From Cordylochernes scorpioides (Eukaryota; Arthropoda; Arachnida; Pseudoscorpiones; Chernetidae): DNA of 64,000 bases. Location of the stretch: NCBI GenBank assembly GCA_030710605.1, contig CP092879.1, positions 28,869,014 to 28,933,013 on the forward strand. Direction: 5' to 3'. Of the stretch, positions 41,275 to 51,207 are shown piece after piece. The notes under the pieces were generated by a model that worked only from the letters and a program-made list of their open reading frames with translations, ran no database searches and had not been told where the DNA came from. Positions within the stretch are counted from its first letter, which is position 1, and each line of letters opens with the position of its first letter. The translations under genes were made by a program, and so were the position numbers.

Positions 41275-41785
41275 AATTGGAATATTGAATAAATAAAAAT
41301 GAAAATACCTACTAATATTTTAAAATATATTCTCTCAATATGTATGATAACATCTGCAAAAACACAATTTTTATTTAAGTCATTTAAAAGCGTTTTATTT
41401 AAATTTGACTATTTCAGCATTTTTTCAAATTGCTCACTAGCGCTGATAATACAATTATTTGAAACATTTCTTTTAATTGGGTCATATTTAAAATAATAGA
41501 ACCATGACCTATTTGATTAACATGTGCATGATTACATAAGGTAGATCGGAGCTTATTTTAAAACAAAACTTGAATTTTATAAAGACTTTTATAAATATAT
41601 ATAGTATATTTTAAACTGTATGACACTTTTTGTATATGTCACATATCTTCCAATTAGTTAAAGCCGATACCTTAAAATATCCTACTCTTCTATTGAAATG
41701 TACGCTATTTCTATTTACTACTACCCCATATTTTGTATATAAACTATTTGTATTTTTATCCCCTATTTGTATTCAAAACTAAAAA
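41275..41785. other. Unassigned AT-rich sequence
   Basis: No gene was recognised; the frame at 41299-41496 lacks motifs. Confidence 0.4.
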
Positions 41786-41788
41786 TGG

Positions 41789-41796
41789 TGACGTCA
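41789..41796. promoter_or_regulatory. CRE-like palindrome TGACGTCA
   Basis: A consensus cAMP-response-element palindrome lies at the border between AT-rich DNA and a GC-richer, gene-less stretch (41800-42180). It could be a promoter element of an unrecognised first exon or simply chance. Confidence 0.25.
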
Positions 41797-42525
41797 AAAT
41801 AAAGATCCAAAGAGTGTTCGGTCAGCTGGTGGCAGGGACAGAGGGGAGGAAAAAAGCCAACGCCCAGCCCATGTGGGTCCCCAGGGACTCTTTATAGACG
41901 ACCTCTGAAAACAGGGCAGGTTTTGGCAGGGGGTCAGCAGATGTTCGAGAGGGTGGCCATCGACAGGCGGCTCCTGTCTCTCACACAGAGTCTCTCTCTA
42001 CATGTCTCGGTGATAAGCATCCAAGTTTGTGTAATGGCCTCTACCTCTGTCCCGTGGGCTGTTCCCGATCCCTCTCGGTGCTAACATCTAGCCCTGCCTC
42101 TGCTTCTTGTTGTCCGCGTGTGGGAAGAACATCAACACTCGCCTCACGTACACGACTGCCAGCTTATCCATTAGTCGGCACATAAGAAAATGTAGATATG
42201 GTGATGTTTTTAGATAGTTTCCCTGTTTGTTTTTTCTCAAATTCATAGGAGCTCAAGAGCTGAACCTGGAATATGTTTTGTTCCTCCTTTGAAATGCTAA
42301 AAAATAATTTCAAAATTTCATTGGTTAATTCCCAATCAGATTCGAACTAAAATTGTGCATCCCTTAAGAGACCAAATGCTGTTTATTTATATATATCAAA
42401 GTACAAATTTAGAACAAATATGGTCACCTTTTATGGGTTTTAATTATATAAACTATTGTCTCTTTTTTATTTAGCACGATTTTTTATAATACAATATAAT
42501 GTGGCTTATGATTGTAGAGCGAAGT
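41797..42525. other. GC-richer stretch without a recognised gene
   Basis: 41800-42180 is GC-richer than its flanks, has no copy in the window and no long open frame. It may be a non-coding exon or a decayed element. From 42180 on it is AT-rich with nothing recognised. Confidence 0.35.
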
Positions 42526-42529
42526 TTGA

Positions 42530-42832
42530 CAACTATACTGCAAATGTTTCTTTTGAACGAAAAATGGAAATTTATTTTAAGGAGAAATAACGATTATTTC
42601 TAACCTTAGGGATGAAGTATGATAGGATGAATTGTGAAGGGTAATGATAAACGGAAAAATAAAGCCCATCCCTGGACACTTTTATTTTTCCGTTTATCTC
42701 ATTACTCTTCACAATTCATCCTATTATACTTCATCCCTAAGGTTAGAAATAATCGTTATTTCTCCTTAAAATAAATTTCCAATTTCCGTTCAAAAGAAAC
42801 ATTTGCGGTATAGTTGTCAAACTTCCTTCTAC
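42530..42832. mobile_element. Palindromic element C, intact copy
   Basis: Arms of about 140 bp are inverted (AACTATACTGCAAATGTTTC with its complement at the right, and GAATTGTGAAGGGTAATGAT against ATTACTCTTCACAATTC). The 17-nt loop CCCATCCCTGGACAC is a remnant of the 3' end of the tRNA-like sequence present in full at 16326-16399. It provides the empty-site reference showing that the LTR element at 13492-16280 inserted at AAAG. Confidence 0.85.
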
Positions 42833-42839
42833 GATTTTT

Positions 42840-43150
42840 TTATATAAAATTTCTAATTAGCTGATAATTCAAAAGGTAGCAAAAGTTATTAAAGATTTTT
42901 TGGACAAATTTGATTTTTGATTTGAATTTGATTTTTGGACAAAAGTGATTATGGATCAAGTATGGAAAAGATAGAATCTTCAACCGATTGTATAATCATG
43001 AATGATCAGTCATGTCAAATGAAACAACTGGACTATATTAGAACAGAAGAAAGAAACTTTAATGTCTGGAATCTCACCAAGATCATGCCACTTCAATAAA
43101 GAAACTTGTCACTTTTACCTTTGATCTCCTCTTAACAATGATATATCTGT
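42840..43150. other. Unassigned sequence
   Basis: AT-rich; no gene or repeat was recognised. Confidence 0.4.
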
Positions 43151-43401
43151 CTATTCCTCCTATTGCAATGCCTCTTTCTTGTTCCAGTATGCCCAATATC
43201 TAGAAGGGACGAGGAAACCAGACTGAAAAGACAACCATTTATCGCCTTTCTCTCGGCACACTATGACTTCTGGTGGAATTGCCTGATAATGAATGGCGTC
43301 CAATTTAAACATTTAGCAACGTCAAACTTCGTTACTTTATCTACGTTACTTAACTACGTCAAAGTAAAGACTCAAATTTTAAATTTAGAAAATTATGTAT
43401 A

Positions 43402-43712
43402 TGTGGCGACCGCACTTTGCTTCAGCGAACAAAGCTTCAAAACACATACGGGCAGAAAGATGGCGGCCCCACTTTGCCTCGGCAAGCACGTGTTTTAAGA
43501 ACACTTCACTACGCATGCGCGTGGGACTTCATCCAGAACTTTCTAGCGGCTGGCTTCTTCCGACACACTCGAACTGGCCACACTGACGCGGTAAACAAGA
43601 AGGCTTAAGCTAGCGGCCGTTATTTCAACCGTTGTTTCTTTTCTCTCTATAATTTCTTGCTTTAGATAAATTAATTTTAATTATAATTTTATCAGCAGCC
43701 TTTCCACAAGCC
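43402..43712 (+). repeat. Truncated 5' LTR
   Basis: Differs from 45171-45481 at about two positions, then loses homology within ACCAACA. The last ~30 bp of the LTR and a normal adjacent primer site are missing. Confidence 0.85.
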
Positions 43713-44045
43713 CACCAACAGCTGATGACGCAAATCCAAGACCTGCATACGCAAATCGAAGCTTTGAAGTCATCCATGGACACCCCACACAATCGCTATC
43801 CGAACGATAGATACCCACCCCACAACAAAAAGTGAAACGCAGGAACTTGCTGGTACCATATGAAGTTTGGAGCGCAAGCTAGGAAGTGCCTTCAACCATG
43901 CAACTTCAAGGTCCAGGGAAACGAATACGCCCGCCGTCAGTAGGAGCCACTGACGGCGCAGGCCTTACTCGCCGGCTCTTCATTACGGACCGACGCAGCG
44001 CCTATTTGTTTTTGGTCGACACCGGACGACTCGAATGAAGAATTA
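43713..44045 (+). pseudogene. Gag C-terminus and protease remnant (CsRn1/Kabuki type)
   Basis: Reads LMTQIQDLHTQIEALKSSMD (coiled-coil-like), a stop, then CWYHMKFGAQARKCLQPCNF. This is the CHCC gag motif characteristic of the CsRn1/Kabuki branch of Ty3/gypsy, in place of a CCHC knuckle. It is followed by LFITDRRSAYLFLVDTG, the start of the aspartic protease, which breaks off at a stop. Confidence 0.75.
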
Positions 44046-44068
44046 ACGGCCAACGTCAAGGGCAAATC

Positions 44069-45208
44069 TTGGAATCTCAAACATTCACGATGGAACTCAC
44101 CCCATCTCAAATATCAAAACTGATTTTTCGAGCTCCACCCTTCTTGCCCAAAGACATTCCATTGTGGCTCAACCAACTGGAAGCTGCCTTTAATTTTGCA
44201 AACATCGCCAGCGACGACGATTTCAAGTTTAACACAATAATCGTTAATTTGGATGAACTGGCTCTCATCTGCGTCTTCGACATTGTAGAGAACCCACCAG
44301 TTTCAGGAAAATATGCGGCTCTCAAAGAACGACTTCTCCTGCGATTTGGCCAGTCACGCCAGGTAAGAACAGCTCAAGTCTCAGAAACTAAGTCCATTGC
44401 TGATCAAAGACCCTCGATTATCCTGGTTGAATTGTCCAAACCACCTCCATCTCAGCTCTGTGATCCCTGTACTCCCACCTCCAATAGCCTCCAACACCTG
44501 GAGCAGACGGCTTTTCCCCGTGACATGAATGTCACAACAACTGCCCCGGTGATTACAGTCCATAACGTTGAAGACACCAACTCAAGCGCCAACTTTCCTT
44601 CTCTCTCCAGCTCTCTGAGTGACTCTTCATCCCTGGACTCCTCATCGTTCTGCTCCAACCCTCCTTCAAACACCATTTCGTGCCCCCCTGAAACTGTTTT
44701 CTCCACCCCAGTGCACAGTGACAATCCCTTGCCCCAGCAGCCGCCGTCTCACGAAGAGGACTTGCCTCCATCCTGCGAGCAGAAACATCCACTCTTCCTA
44801 GAAGAAACCAATAACGCTGCTGCAACGACTCCTCTCCACTTGCAGCCCGCCCAAACTTCGGTAACACAACCTCTCCAACCTCAAAACTCTCTCAAACAGT
44901 CATCACCTCCCATTGAAGCAAGAGTCACTACTTCCCCAATACCAATAGCTCCACCGGTACTCGCGGCGACTACACCCATCGCTGAGCAACCCATCGTGTC
45001 CCTGCAAGCTAACAAGATGGTCGCTACCCATTACATCCGGACAACATTTGAAAAGGACAGGTGTCTCCCTCAAGCCCCCAAGACCAGATCCCAACCCAAC
45101 AAGGCACCCTACCAAGAGTTCCCTCTACGACTACATAGGATCTTTAAAGATCCTACTGGAGGGGGAGTAGTGTGGCGACCGCACTTTGCTTCAGCGAACA
45201 AAGCTTCA
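44069..45208 (+). CDS. Gag N-terminal domain fused to Pro/Ser/Thr-rich tail
   Basis: Open frame from the ATG of MESQTFTMELTPSQISKLIF through the LTR junction (formally to 45355). Residues 1 to about 110 resemble a gypsy gag matrix/capsid start: PFLPKDIPLWLNQLEAAFNF and YAALKERLLLRFGQSRQ parallel the gag at 50758-49940. From about residue 130 to 380 it is Pro/Ser/Thr/Gln-rich and matches nothing known. The end (TRSQPNKAP and LHRIFKDPTGGGVV) resembles the tail of gypsy integrase next to the polypurine tract. Pol has therefore been replaced by a low-complexity segment of about 250 residues, and the frame is intact. Confidence 0.6.
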
Positions 45209-45514
45209 AAACACATACGGGCAGAAAGATGGCGGCCCCACTTTGCCTCGGCAAGCACGTGTTTTAAGAACACTTCACTACGCATGCGCGTGGGACGTCA
45301 TCCAGAACTTTCTAGCGGCTGGCTTCTTCCGACACACTCGAACTGGCCACACTGACGCGGTAAACAAGAAGGCTTAAGCTGGCGGCCGTTATTTCAACCG
45401 TTGTTTCTTTTCTCTCTATAATTTCTTGCTTTAGATAAATTAATTTTAATTATAATTTTATCAGCAGCCTTTCCACAAGCCACACCAACACAGCACATCA
45501 ACAACCATCCTACA
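45171..45514 (+). repeat. 3' LTR
   Basis: 344 bp, preceded directly by the polypurine tract and followed by the TATA duplication. The frames at 45186-45377 mirror those of the 5' LTR and are not genes. Confidence 0.85.
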
Positions 45515-46419
45515 TATATATATCTATGATTTTCTCTCTTGGTTAAAAAAACCGCAATTGCCTAACTAGGTATATTTATTTGTGTTTATTTCATTGGTAG
45601 ATTGTAATTCAAGCATGATTTTAATGTCTTCTTTTCTTTCTTTTCTCTTTAAACTCTACACAAAACTTGTAATTATTTAATTGTTTATGTAATATAGTAT
45701 CTATATTTAGTGTTGTTTCTTGACGCAAGCACCCCTTGTGGGGATATCGCGTCTGATTTGATAATAAATAAATAAACGTCAAACTTGTAGGCAAAATATA
45801 AATGGAAAACCGAGTTTTGTCGACTTAATATTGTATCTAAACGTTATAACTATTATATTATCTATTCTGCATTCATTCGGTAGTTGTAGAAATACACTCA
45901 TGGACAAAACTTAAGGAAGTTGTACCTTTTAGCATGTATATCTGGATTCAGACAATAACTCTGAAAGATATTTGATACACAGTGATCTTTGATTAAAAAG
46001 GCAATATCTCTCTATATATAAAAGTCAATGTCTGTCTGTTTCGCGATAAACTCAAAAACTATTGAACCAATTGGTACCAAATTTTGCATGTCGCTTTTTA
46101 TAAACCTGAGGAAAATTTTCGCCTACATTTTGATTAGTATTTTTGGCTATTTCTTTTTTTCATTTGAAGAATTTTTTTTTACGCAGAGTAAATACGAGAC
46201 GAAGTAACAACACGAGGCCAATTAAGCGACCAATGAGCGTTCTGCATTTCTTTTTAAGTTGCTTGCGTACTTTTTAAAAAATATCTTTTTATACGAGTGT
46301 CACTTTTTTTTACATAAGTATTGAGAGAGAAATTTATATTACTAAGTTACGGTAAGTGCACACAATGCAATTAAAAAAAAACACTTTTCAAAATTAGCGT
46401 TACTGTATGTAAACAATGG

Positions 46420-46669
46420 TGTGGTGTGTCGATTTACTGGTCCAGCGATGGCTCAGAAAGTCTCTCAAAGTTAGTGTTTTATTGAAGTTTCTTGATAACT
46501 ACATTCATATGGGAAGACAAAAAGGACAACACCCCGGAATGTACATCTGGTCCTCTCTGCATTCCTCCGCTGTGCCGAGCTGGCGCCGCGGTCGTCCTGG
46601 TAATTTATGGAGGCCGTCTGTTTATTTTTCTTGACGGCGGCGGGGTGCTGCATCCAGCTGGCCCCCACA
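46420..46669 (-). repeat. Gypsy LTR (3' on the minus strand)
   Basis: 250 bp, about 99% identical to 50958-51207. GC-rich frames inside it occur in both LTRs and are not genes. Confidence 0.9.
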
Positions 46670-46772
46670 GTACTCCCCCTCCAGTGGCGAAGTCACGATT
46701 TGTGCACAAAGTGGTTAAGTACAATATATATACATCATATAGGCAAGAAAATAAAATAAGGAGAAATATAGT

Positions 46773-49305
46773 CTATTGCTCCTTAAATCTCACGGGTTTC
46801 TTGATTATTCTCCCCGATCTTGTCCTAGGCAGGTCTGGTGCTGATCCTGTTCCTTGGAATTCTGTGTACTTCTCCACATCTGGTGGGTCAGGATTCTGTT
46901 GGGACGATGTAGAAGGCAGCGCTCCCGAAACGATGGGTCTTGTTGCAGTAGGGTGTTCTGCAGTTATAGTGTCCGAATCTGCCAGTAAGTAATGCAGGTC
47001 GCAATCGGTCAATCGATGTGGTAACATTTTTTCCTTTCACTTTGAGTGTGAAATACTTGTCTGTTCTTTCAAGGACTGGGAAGGGTCCCTCATATGGTGG
47101 TTCCAGAGGTTTCTTCACTCGATCTGTCCTAATAAATACATGTGAACATGTTTTCAGATCTTTATGAACAAATACTTTAGTCTTCGAATGATGTTTTTCA
47201 TTTAAGGGTTTGAGCAATTCCATTTGCTTTTGAAGCTGCTGAACAAATTCTTCGGCATGCAGGTGATGTTTAGAATCATCAAAGAATTCGCCAGGCAGTC
47301 TGATGGTTTTGCCATATACCATCTGAGACAAAGAATGGTTGTTATCTTTGTTGATAGCACACACAGCACGCAAGCCTAGGAGAACTGTTGGCAGCGTTTC
47401 TGTCCACTTAATACTATTGTGGGCCCGAATGGCAGTTTTAATGGTTCTATGGAGCCTTTCAATCTTCCCGTTACACTGAGGGTGGTACGCCGTGGAATGG
47501 CGAAGTTTGATACCACACAGCGTTGTTAAATCTTTGAAAAGTTGAGAAGTAAACTGCTTTCCTCGGTCTGATATCACTGTATGCGGTGCTCCAAATCTAA
47601 CAATCCAGTTTTCGTAGAACGCTCTCGCTACCGTTTCAGACTTCATATCTGGTAGCGGAACAACTTCCATCCAGCTGGTGTACCTGTCGATACAGGTCAG
47701 ACAGTAGATGTTACCATTCGATGGAGGTAAAGGACCAATTAGATCGATGTGGACAACACTAAATCTTTCATCCACTTCTTGATATTTGCCTATTTCTGAT
47801 TTCGTGTGTATCGACACCTTGCACTTTTGGCAGTTGACACAAACTTGAGCCCATTTCCTAATGTCTTTATTCATATTGGGCCATATAAATCTTGATGTTA
47901 ATTGTTTAGTAGTGGCTTTGATGCCTGGGTGTGAGAGTTCGTGGAAGTTCCTAAAAACCATCATTCGGAATTTAATTGGAATGAATGGTCTAATATTATT
48001 AGTAGACACGTCACACCATAACAAATTGCCTGATTGTAGTGGGCATTGCTTAAATTTTAGAGAGGTATTCTTCGATATCAGGTTTTGTAGTTCTGAATCA
48101 CCAGTTTGTTCTTTGGCGATCTCTTCATAGTCGATAGTTGTGATAGCATCAACTCTGGAAAGAGCATCGGCGACTATGTTGTCAGTACCTTTTATGTACT
48201 TGATATCAGTAGTGAATTGGGAAATGTATTGTAGATGTCTTAATTGTTTAGGAGAAGCTTTCTCATTTTTTTGTTTTAATGCGTAAATTAAAGGTTTGTG
48301 ATCAGTTAAAATTGTAAATTCACGTGCCTTAAGCAGGTGCTTGAAGAATTTGATAGACAAATATATTGCGAGAAGCTCTCTATCATATGTACTATAATTG
48401 CATTGAGCAGGATTTAATTTTTTAGAGAAAAATGCTATTGGTTTCCAATTATTATTGTCAAGCTGTTGGAGAACTGATCCAACTGCCCGATCTAAAGCAT
48501 CTGTACAGAGTGAGATAGGCAGTTGAGTATCGAGGTAGGCTAACAGTGCTGTATTAGCTAGGGCTTGTTTGCATTTTTCAAACTGAACTTCAGCTTCTTC
48601 AGTCCATTTTATTTCGCTTCTATCCTTTTTCTTGGCTCCCCTCAAGGGTTCATGAAGGATTGCCTGAGTCTCTGCGGCATTGTTCAAAAAGGTACGATAA
48701 AAGTTTAGCATTCCCAAAAATATGCGTAATTCATGAACTGTTTTTGGTTTCTTATATTCTAGAATAGCTTTAACCTTTGTTGGGAGTGGTTTCACACCGT
48801 GAGAGGTAATTAGGTATCCTAGAAAATCAATTTCCTGTACTAGGAATTTAGATTTAGAAAGATTGATTCTCAATCCATAGGAATTTAGTCTGCTGAATAA
48901 GGTTTCAAGGTGGCTATAATGCTCTTCCTCTGTTTTAGAGGCTACCAGAATATCATCTAAGTAGACAAATGCAAAGTCCAAGTTTCTTAAGACTTCATGC
49001 ATGAATCTCTGAAAGGTAGCAGTAGCATTTCTAAGACCGAAACTCATTACATTAAATTCGAATAGCCCAAAAGGAGTAATGATGGCAGTCTTAGGTTTAT
49101 CCTCTTCAGCAATTGGAATCTGATAGAATGCCTTGCATAGGTCTATTTTTGAGTACACACGAGTACCTTTTAAGATGTGGTGGAAATCGTCCAGTCTAGG
49201 GATTGGATAACGATCTGGAAGTGTAACTGCATTGAGTCTTCTATAATCACCACAAGGTCTTAGTGACTCGTCCTTTTTGAAACTAAATGTAGTGGACTCG
49301 CCCAA
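46773..49305 (-). CDS. Gypsy pol: RT, RNase H and integrase
   Basis: The minus-strand frame (805 residues) starts within the RT N-terminus (SFKKDESLRPCGDYRRLN). RT motifs are YSKIDLCKAFYQIP, FGLRNATATFQRFM and FVYLDDILVASK (YLDD active site). RNase H follows with LCTDALDRAVGSVLQ and STYDRELLAIYLSIKFFKH. Integrase has HELSHPGIKATTKQL and CVNCQKC (zinc finger), D in VVHIDLIGPL, D in VISDRGKQFTS and E in HPQCNGKIERLHR. The tail shows the GPF/Y-type YEGPFPVLERTDKYFTL. After a further frame change near 47000 the tail continues to RTRSGRIIKKPVRF (46783). All catalytic residues are intact. Confidence 0.9.
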
Positions 49306-49997
49306 GGAGAATTTGAGGGTCTAATTATTCCATTATTCAACATATATTGAAATTCTGCCTTAGCAAGAGTTAATCTCTGTGAATCTAGGCGACGGGCTTT
49401 TGAGTGAATTGGCTGACCTCTTGTAGGAATATAATGCTTAACGCTATGTTTTGCTTCTACAAAATCTGATGGTGGCCTACATAGGTTAGGATATTTGGTT
49501 AGGATAGCGCTGACCTTGGATGATGAATTTAGAGTGCTAATATTTACCATGTCTGAGATTGACTGAATGACGCCTCTTATGGAAAGATTAGTTATTCCAT
49601 CAATTAGGCGTTTATTTTTTATATCAATAATCAATCCAAAGTTGTTCAAAAAATCGGCTCCTATTATTGCTCTGTTAGTATTGGCGATTACAAAAGGCCA
49701 TTGGAATTGACGTCGAAGTCCGATATCCAAATTTCTAACCTTTGTTCCATAGGTAACAATTTCTGTACCATTGGCTGCATATAATTTATAATCAGAGCTA
49801 GGCATCCTATTTTTATCCTTTGGAGGTATTATAGATATATCAGCACCACTGTCCACCAAAAAGCGCAATCCCGTGTTTTTGTCCGTCACAAATAATCGGA
49901 GATTGCGACAATCCTGAATGCCGGCAGAAGAGCTTGTCGCTACTCTGTCCGCCGGTTGGAGTTTTCCGACTCTTTCCAACTGCACGGAGACCTGCAT
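49260..49997 (-). CDS. Gypsy protease and RT N-terminus
   Basis: The frame contains LRFLVDSGADISIIPPKDKN (aspartic protease, DSG) and VIANTNRAIIGADFLNNFGL (protease C-terminal IIGADFL). Then HSVKHYIPTRGQPIHSKARR and GIIRPSNSPWASPLHLV begin the reverse transcriptase. It runs out of frame at a run of five As (about 49275-49279), where six would join it to the next pol frame. It overlaps the end of gag. Confidence 0.9.
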   Translation of the reverse strand: MQVSVQLERVGKLQPADRVATSSSAGIQDCRNLRLFVTDKNTGLRFLVDSGADISIIPPKDKNRMPSSDYKLYAANGTEIVTYGTKVRNLDIGLRRQFQWPFVIANTNRAIIGADFLNNFGLIIDIKNKRLIDGITNLSIRGVIQSISDMVNISTLNSSSKVSAILTKYPNLCRPPSDFVEAKHSVKHYIPTRGQPIHSKARRLDSQRLTLAKAEFQYMLNNGIIRPSNSPWASPLHLVSKRTSH

Positions 49998-50758
49998 TTA
50001 TTTTGCAAGCAATTAGGACCAAATCTAAAATGGTAATAGCAGTATTTCCCTTTTGGATCGAAAGATCTTTGAGAATTACTTCTCGGTCTTGACTGAGTCC
50101 TATTTTTGGATCGAGATCTAGATCTATCCAGTCTCAATTCGGACACCTGCCGTTCAAGATCTTCCAATTTGGCGATCAAGCGATCTGTTGATGAAGAAGA
50201 CACTTCCGCATCATATATTTCTTTGGAAGAGTTTATTTCATTTATTTTATCGGCCATTATGGCCAATTTGCTAATGTCCTCTTCGCTTACAATAAGTATA
50301 TTCTTTATGGATGTGGGCAGTTTATCGAGCCATAAAGTTTTAATTAAATTGTCAGAGATATCTGGGGTAGCGAGGGATCTGAGCTTTTGTAATAACTGGC
50401 TCGGCTTCATGTCTCCGAGCTCAATACCTGAAATTAACTTTTTAATTCTCAACCCTTCACTTTCTCTGAACAATTCAAGTAGTCGTGATTTACATTCAGA
50501 GTACTTGTTGTCGCTTTTGCTATTAATTATGTCCCAAATGTTTTCTATATATTTAGGTTCTAATTGGGAGATCAAATAATTAAATTTAGTGTCTTCCTGA
50601 ATAATTCCACCTATTTTGAACTGTGCTTCTACCTGGAAGAACCATATTTCAGGTTTTTCAACCCAAAAAGTCGGTATTTTAACACTAACTTCGCATATTT
50701 CTGAGGTATCGCTAGTCTTATTTTCTGTTTCCATTTTACGTAAATTTAAATTCGACAC
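49940..50758 (-). CDS. Gypsy gag
   Basis: 272 residues from MSNLNLRKMETENKTSDTSE. The N-terminal capsid-like part reads PTFWVEKPEIWFFQVEAQFK and LLELFRESEGLRIKKLISGI. A basic Arg/Ser stretch (LDRSRSRSKNRTQSRPRSNS) precedes the nucleic-acid-binding motif CYYHFRFGPNCLQNKCRSPC. This is the CHCC-type motif with the YH.RFG spacing seen in CsRn1/Kabuki elements. It overlaps the protease frame by about 58 nt, suggesting expression by frameshift. The frame is intact. Confidence 0.9.
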   Translation of the reverse strand: MSNLNLRKMETENKTSDTSEICEVSVKIPTFWVEKPEIWFFQVEAQFKIGGIIQEDTKFNYLISQLEPKYIENIWDIINSKSDNKYSECKSRLLELFRESEGLRIKKLISGIELGDMKPSQLLQKLRSLATPDISDNLIKTLWLDKLPTSIKNILIVSEEDISKLAIMADKINEINSSKEIYDAEVSSSSTDRLIAKLEDLERQVSELRLDRSRSRSKNRTQSRPRSNSQRSFDPKGKYCYYHFRFGPNCLQNKCRSPCSWKESENSNRRTE

Positions 50759-50936
50759 AACAGCTTAGAGATAAAGTAAAAAATAAAAATATTGAGATAA
50801 AATAATAAGGAAGATAATATAAAAACTTATCTTAGTCTTGAGATGATATCCCGATATCCTGGATGATGCTTCTTTTCAAGCTTGAATCATTTTTGCATTT
50901 CTTTATCTCTTGAAATCTTCGTATGCTTTTTCTTTT

Positions 50937-50957
50937 CAATCACGTCCGGCTCACAAA
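50937..50957 (-). promoter_or_regulatory. Gypsy primer binding site, tRNA-Trp-like
   Basis: The minus strand directly after the LTR reads TTTGTGAGCCGGACGTGATT. It matches the complement of the tRNA-Trp 3' end (TGGTGACCCCGACGTGA) at about 14 of 17 positions. tRNA-Trp priming is the known habit of CsRn1 elements, in agreement with the gag motif. Confidence 0.55.
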
Positions 50958-51207
50958 TGTGGTGTGTCGATTTACTGGTCCAGCGATGGCTCAGAAAGTC
51001 TCTCAAAGTTAGTGTTTTATTGAAGTTTCTTGATAACTACATTCATATGGGAAGACAAAAAGGACAACACCCCGGAATGTACATCTGGTCCTCTCTGCAT
51101 TCCTCCGCTGTGCCGAGCTGGCGCCGCGGTCGTCCTGGTAATTTATGGCGGCCGTCTGTTTATTTTTCTTGACGGCGGCGGGGTGCTGCATCCAGTTGGC
51201 CCCCACA
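50958..51207 (-). repeat. Gypsy LTR (5' on the minus strand)
   Basis: 250 bp; partner of 46420-46669, followed by the duplicated target bases ATGG. Confidence 0.9.

Larger units (their letters stand above)
43402..45514 (+). mobile_element. Rearranged, non-autonomous Ty3/gypsy-type element
   Basis: LTRs 43402-43712 (truncated at its 3' end) and 45171-45514 (complete, TGTGGC to CTACA) are nearly identical. TATA flanks both outer ends (43398-43401 and 45515-45518). A polypurine tract GGAGGGGGAGTAG precedes the 3' LTR. The interior holds gag C-terminal and protease fragments ahead of a gag N-terminal domain, reversed from the normal order. RT, RNase H and integrase are absent. Confidence 0.85.
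43163..45777 (+). mobile_element. LINE 3' end (family L1w) split by LTR element
   Basis: The upstream part (43163-43401) encodes an ORF2 C-terminus (CPISRRDEETRLKR, then NYVKVKTQILNLENYV). The downstream part (45519-45777) is the 3' UTR matching 17230-17480 in reverse, including TCTATGATTTTCTCTCTTGG, and it ends in an AATAAATAAATAA tail. Joining across the LTR element restores the sequence seen in the 17.5-kb copy. The direction is plus. Confidence 0.8.
46420..51207 (-). mobile_element. Ty3/gypsy retrotransposon, CsRn1/Kabuki type, nearly complete
   Basis: The 250-bp LTRs (46420-46669 and 50958-51207) begin TGTGG and end CCACA, with about two differences. There is a 4-bp target duplication, ATGG (46416-46419 and 51208-51211). 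On the minus strand a primer site similar to tRNA-Trp follows the 5' LTR, then gag, protease, RT, RNase H and integrase in the canonical gypsy order. One or two one-base frameshifts in pol are the only defects noticed. There is no envelope gene. LTR similarity suggests a recent insertion into Helitron 3. Confidence 0.9.

Noticed and set aside
43395-43608. Two overlapping 63-residue frames
   Set aside because: They occur identically in both LTRs of the 43.4-45.5 kb element.
46416-46992. 72- and 166-residue frames at the gypsy LTR
   Set aside because: They lie in the LTR and antisense to pol, and are repeated at 50882-51230.
50106-50579. 157-residue plus-strand frame
   Set aside because: Antisense shadow of the gypsy gag gene.
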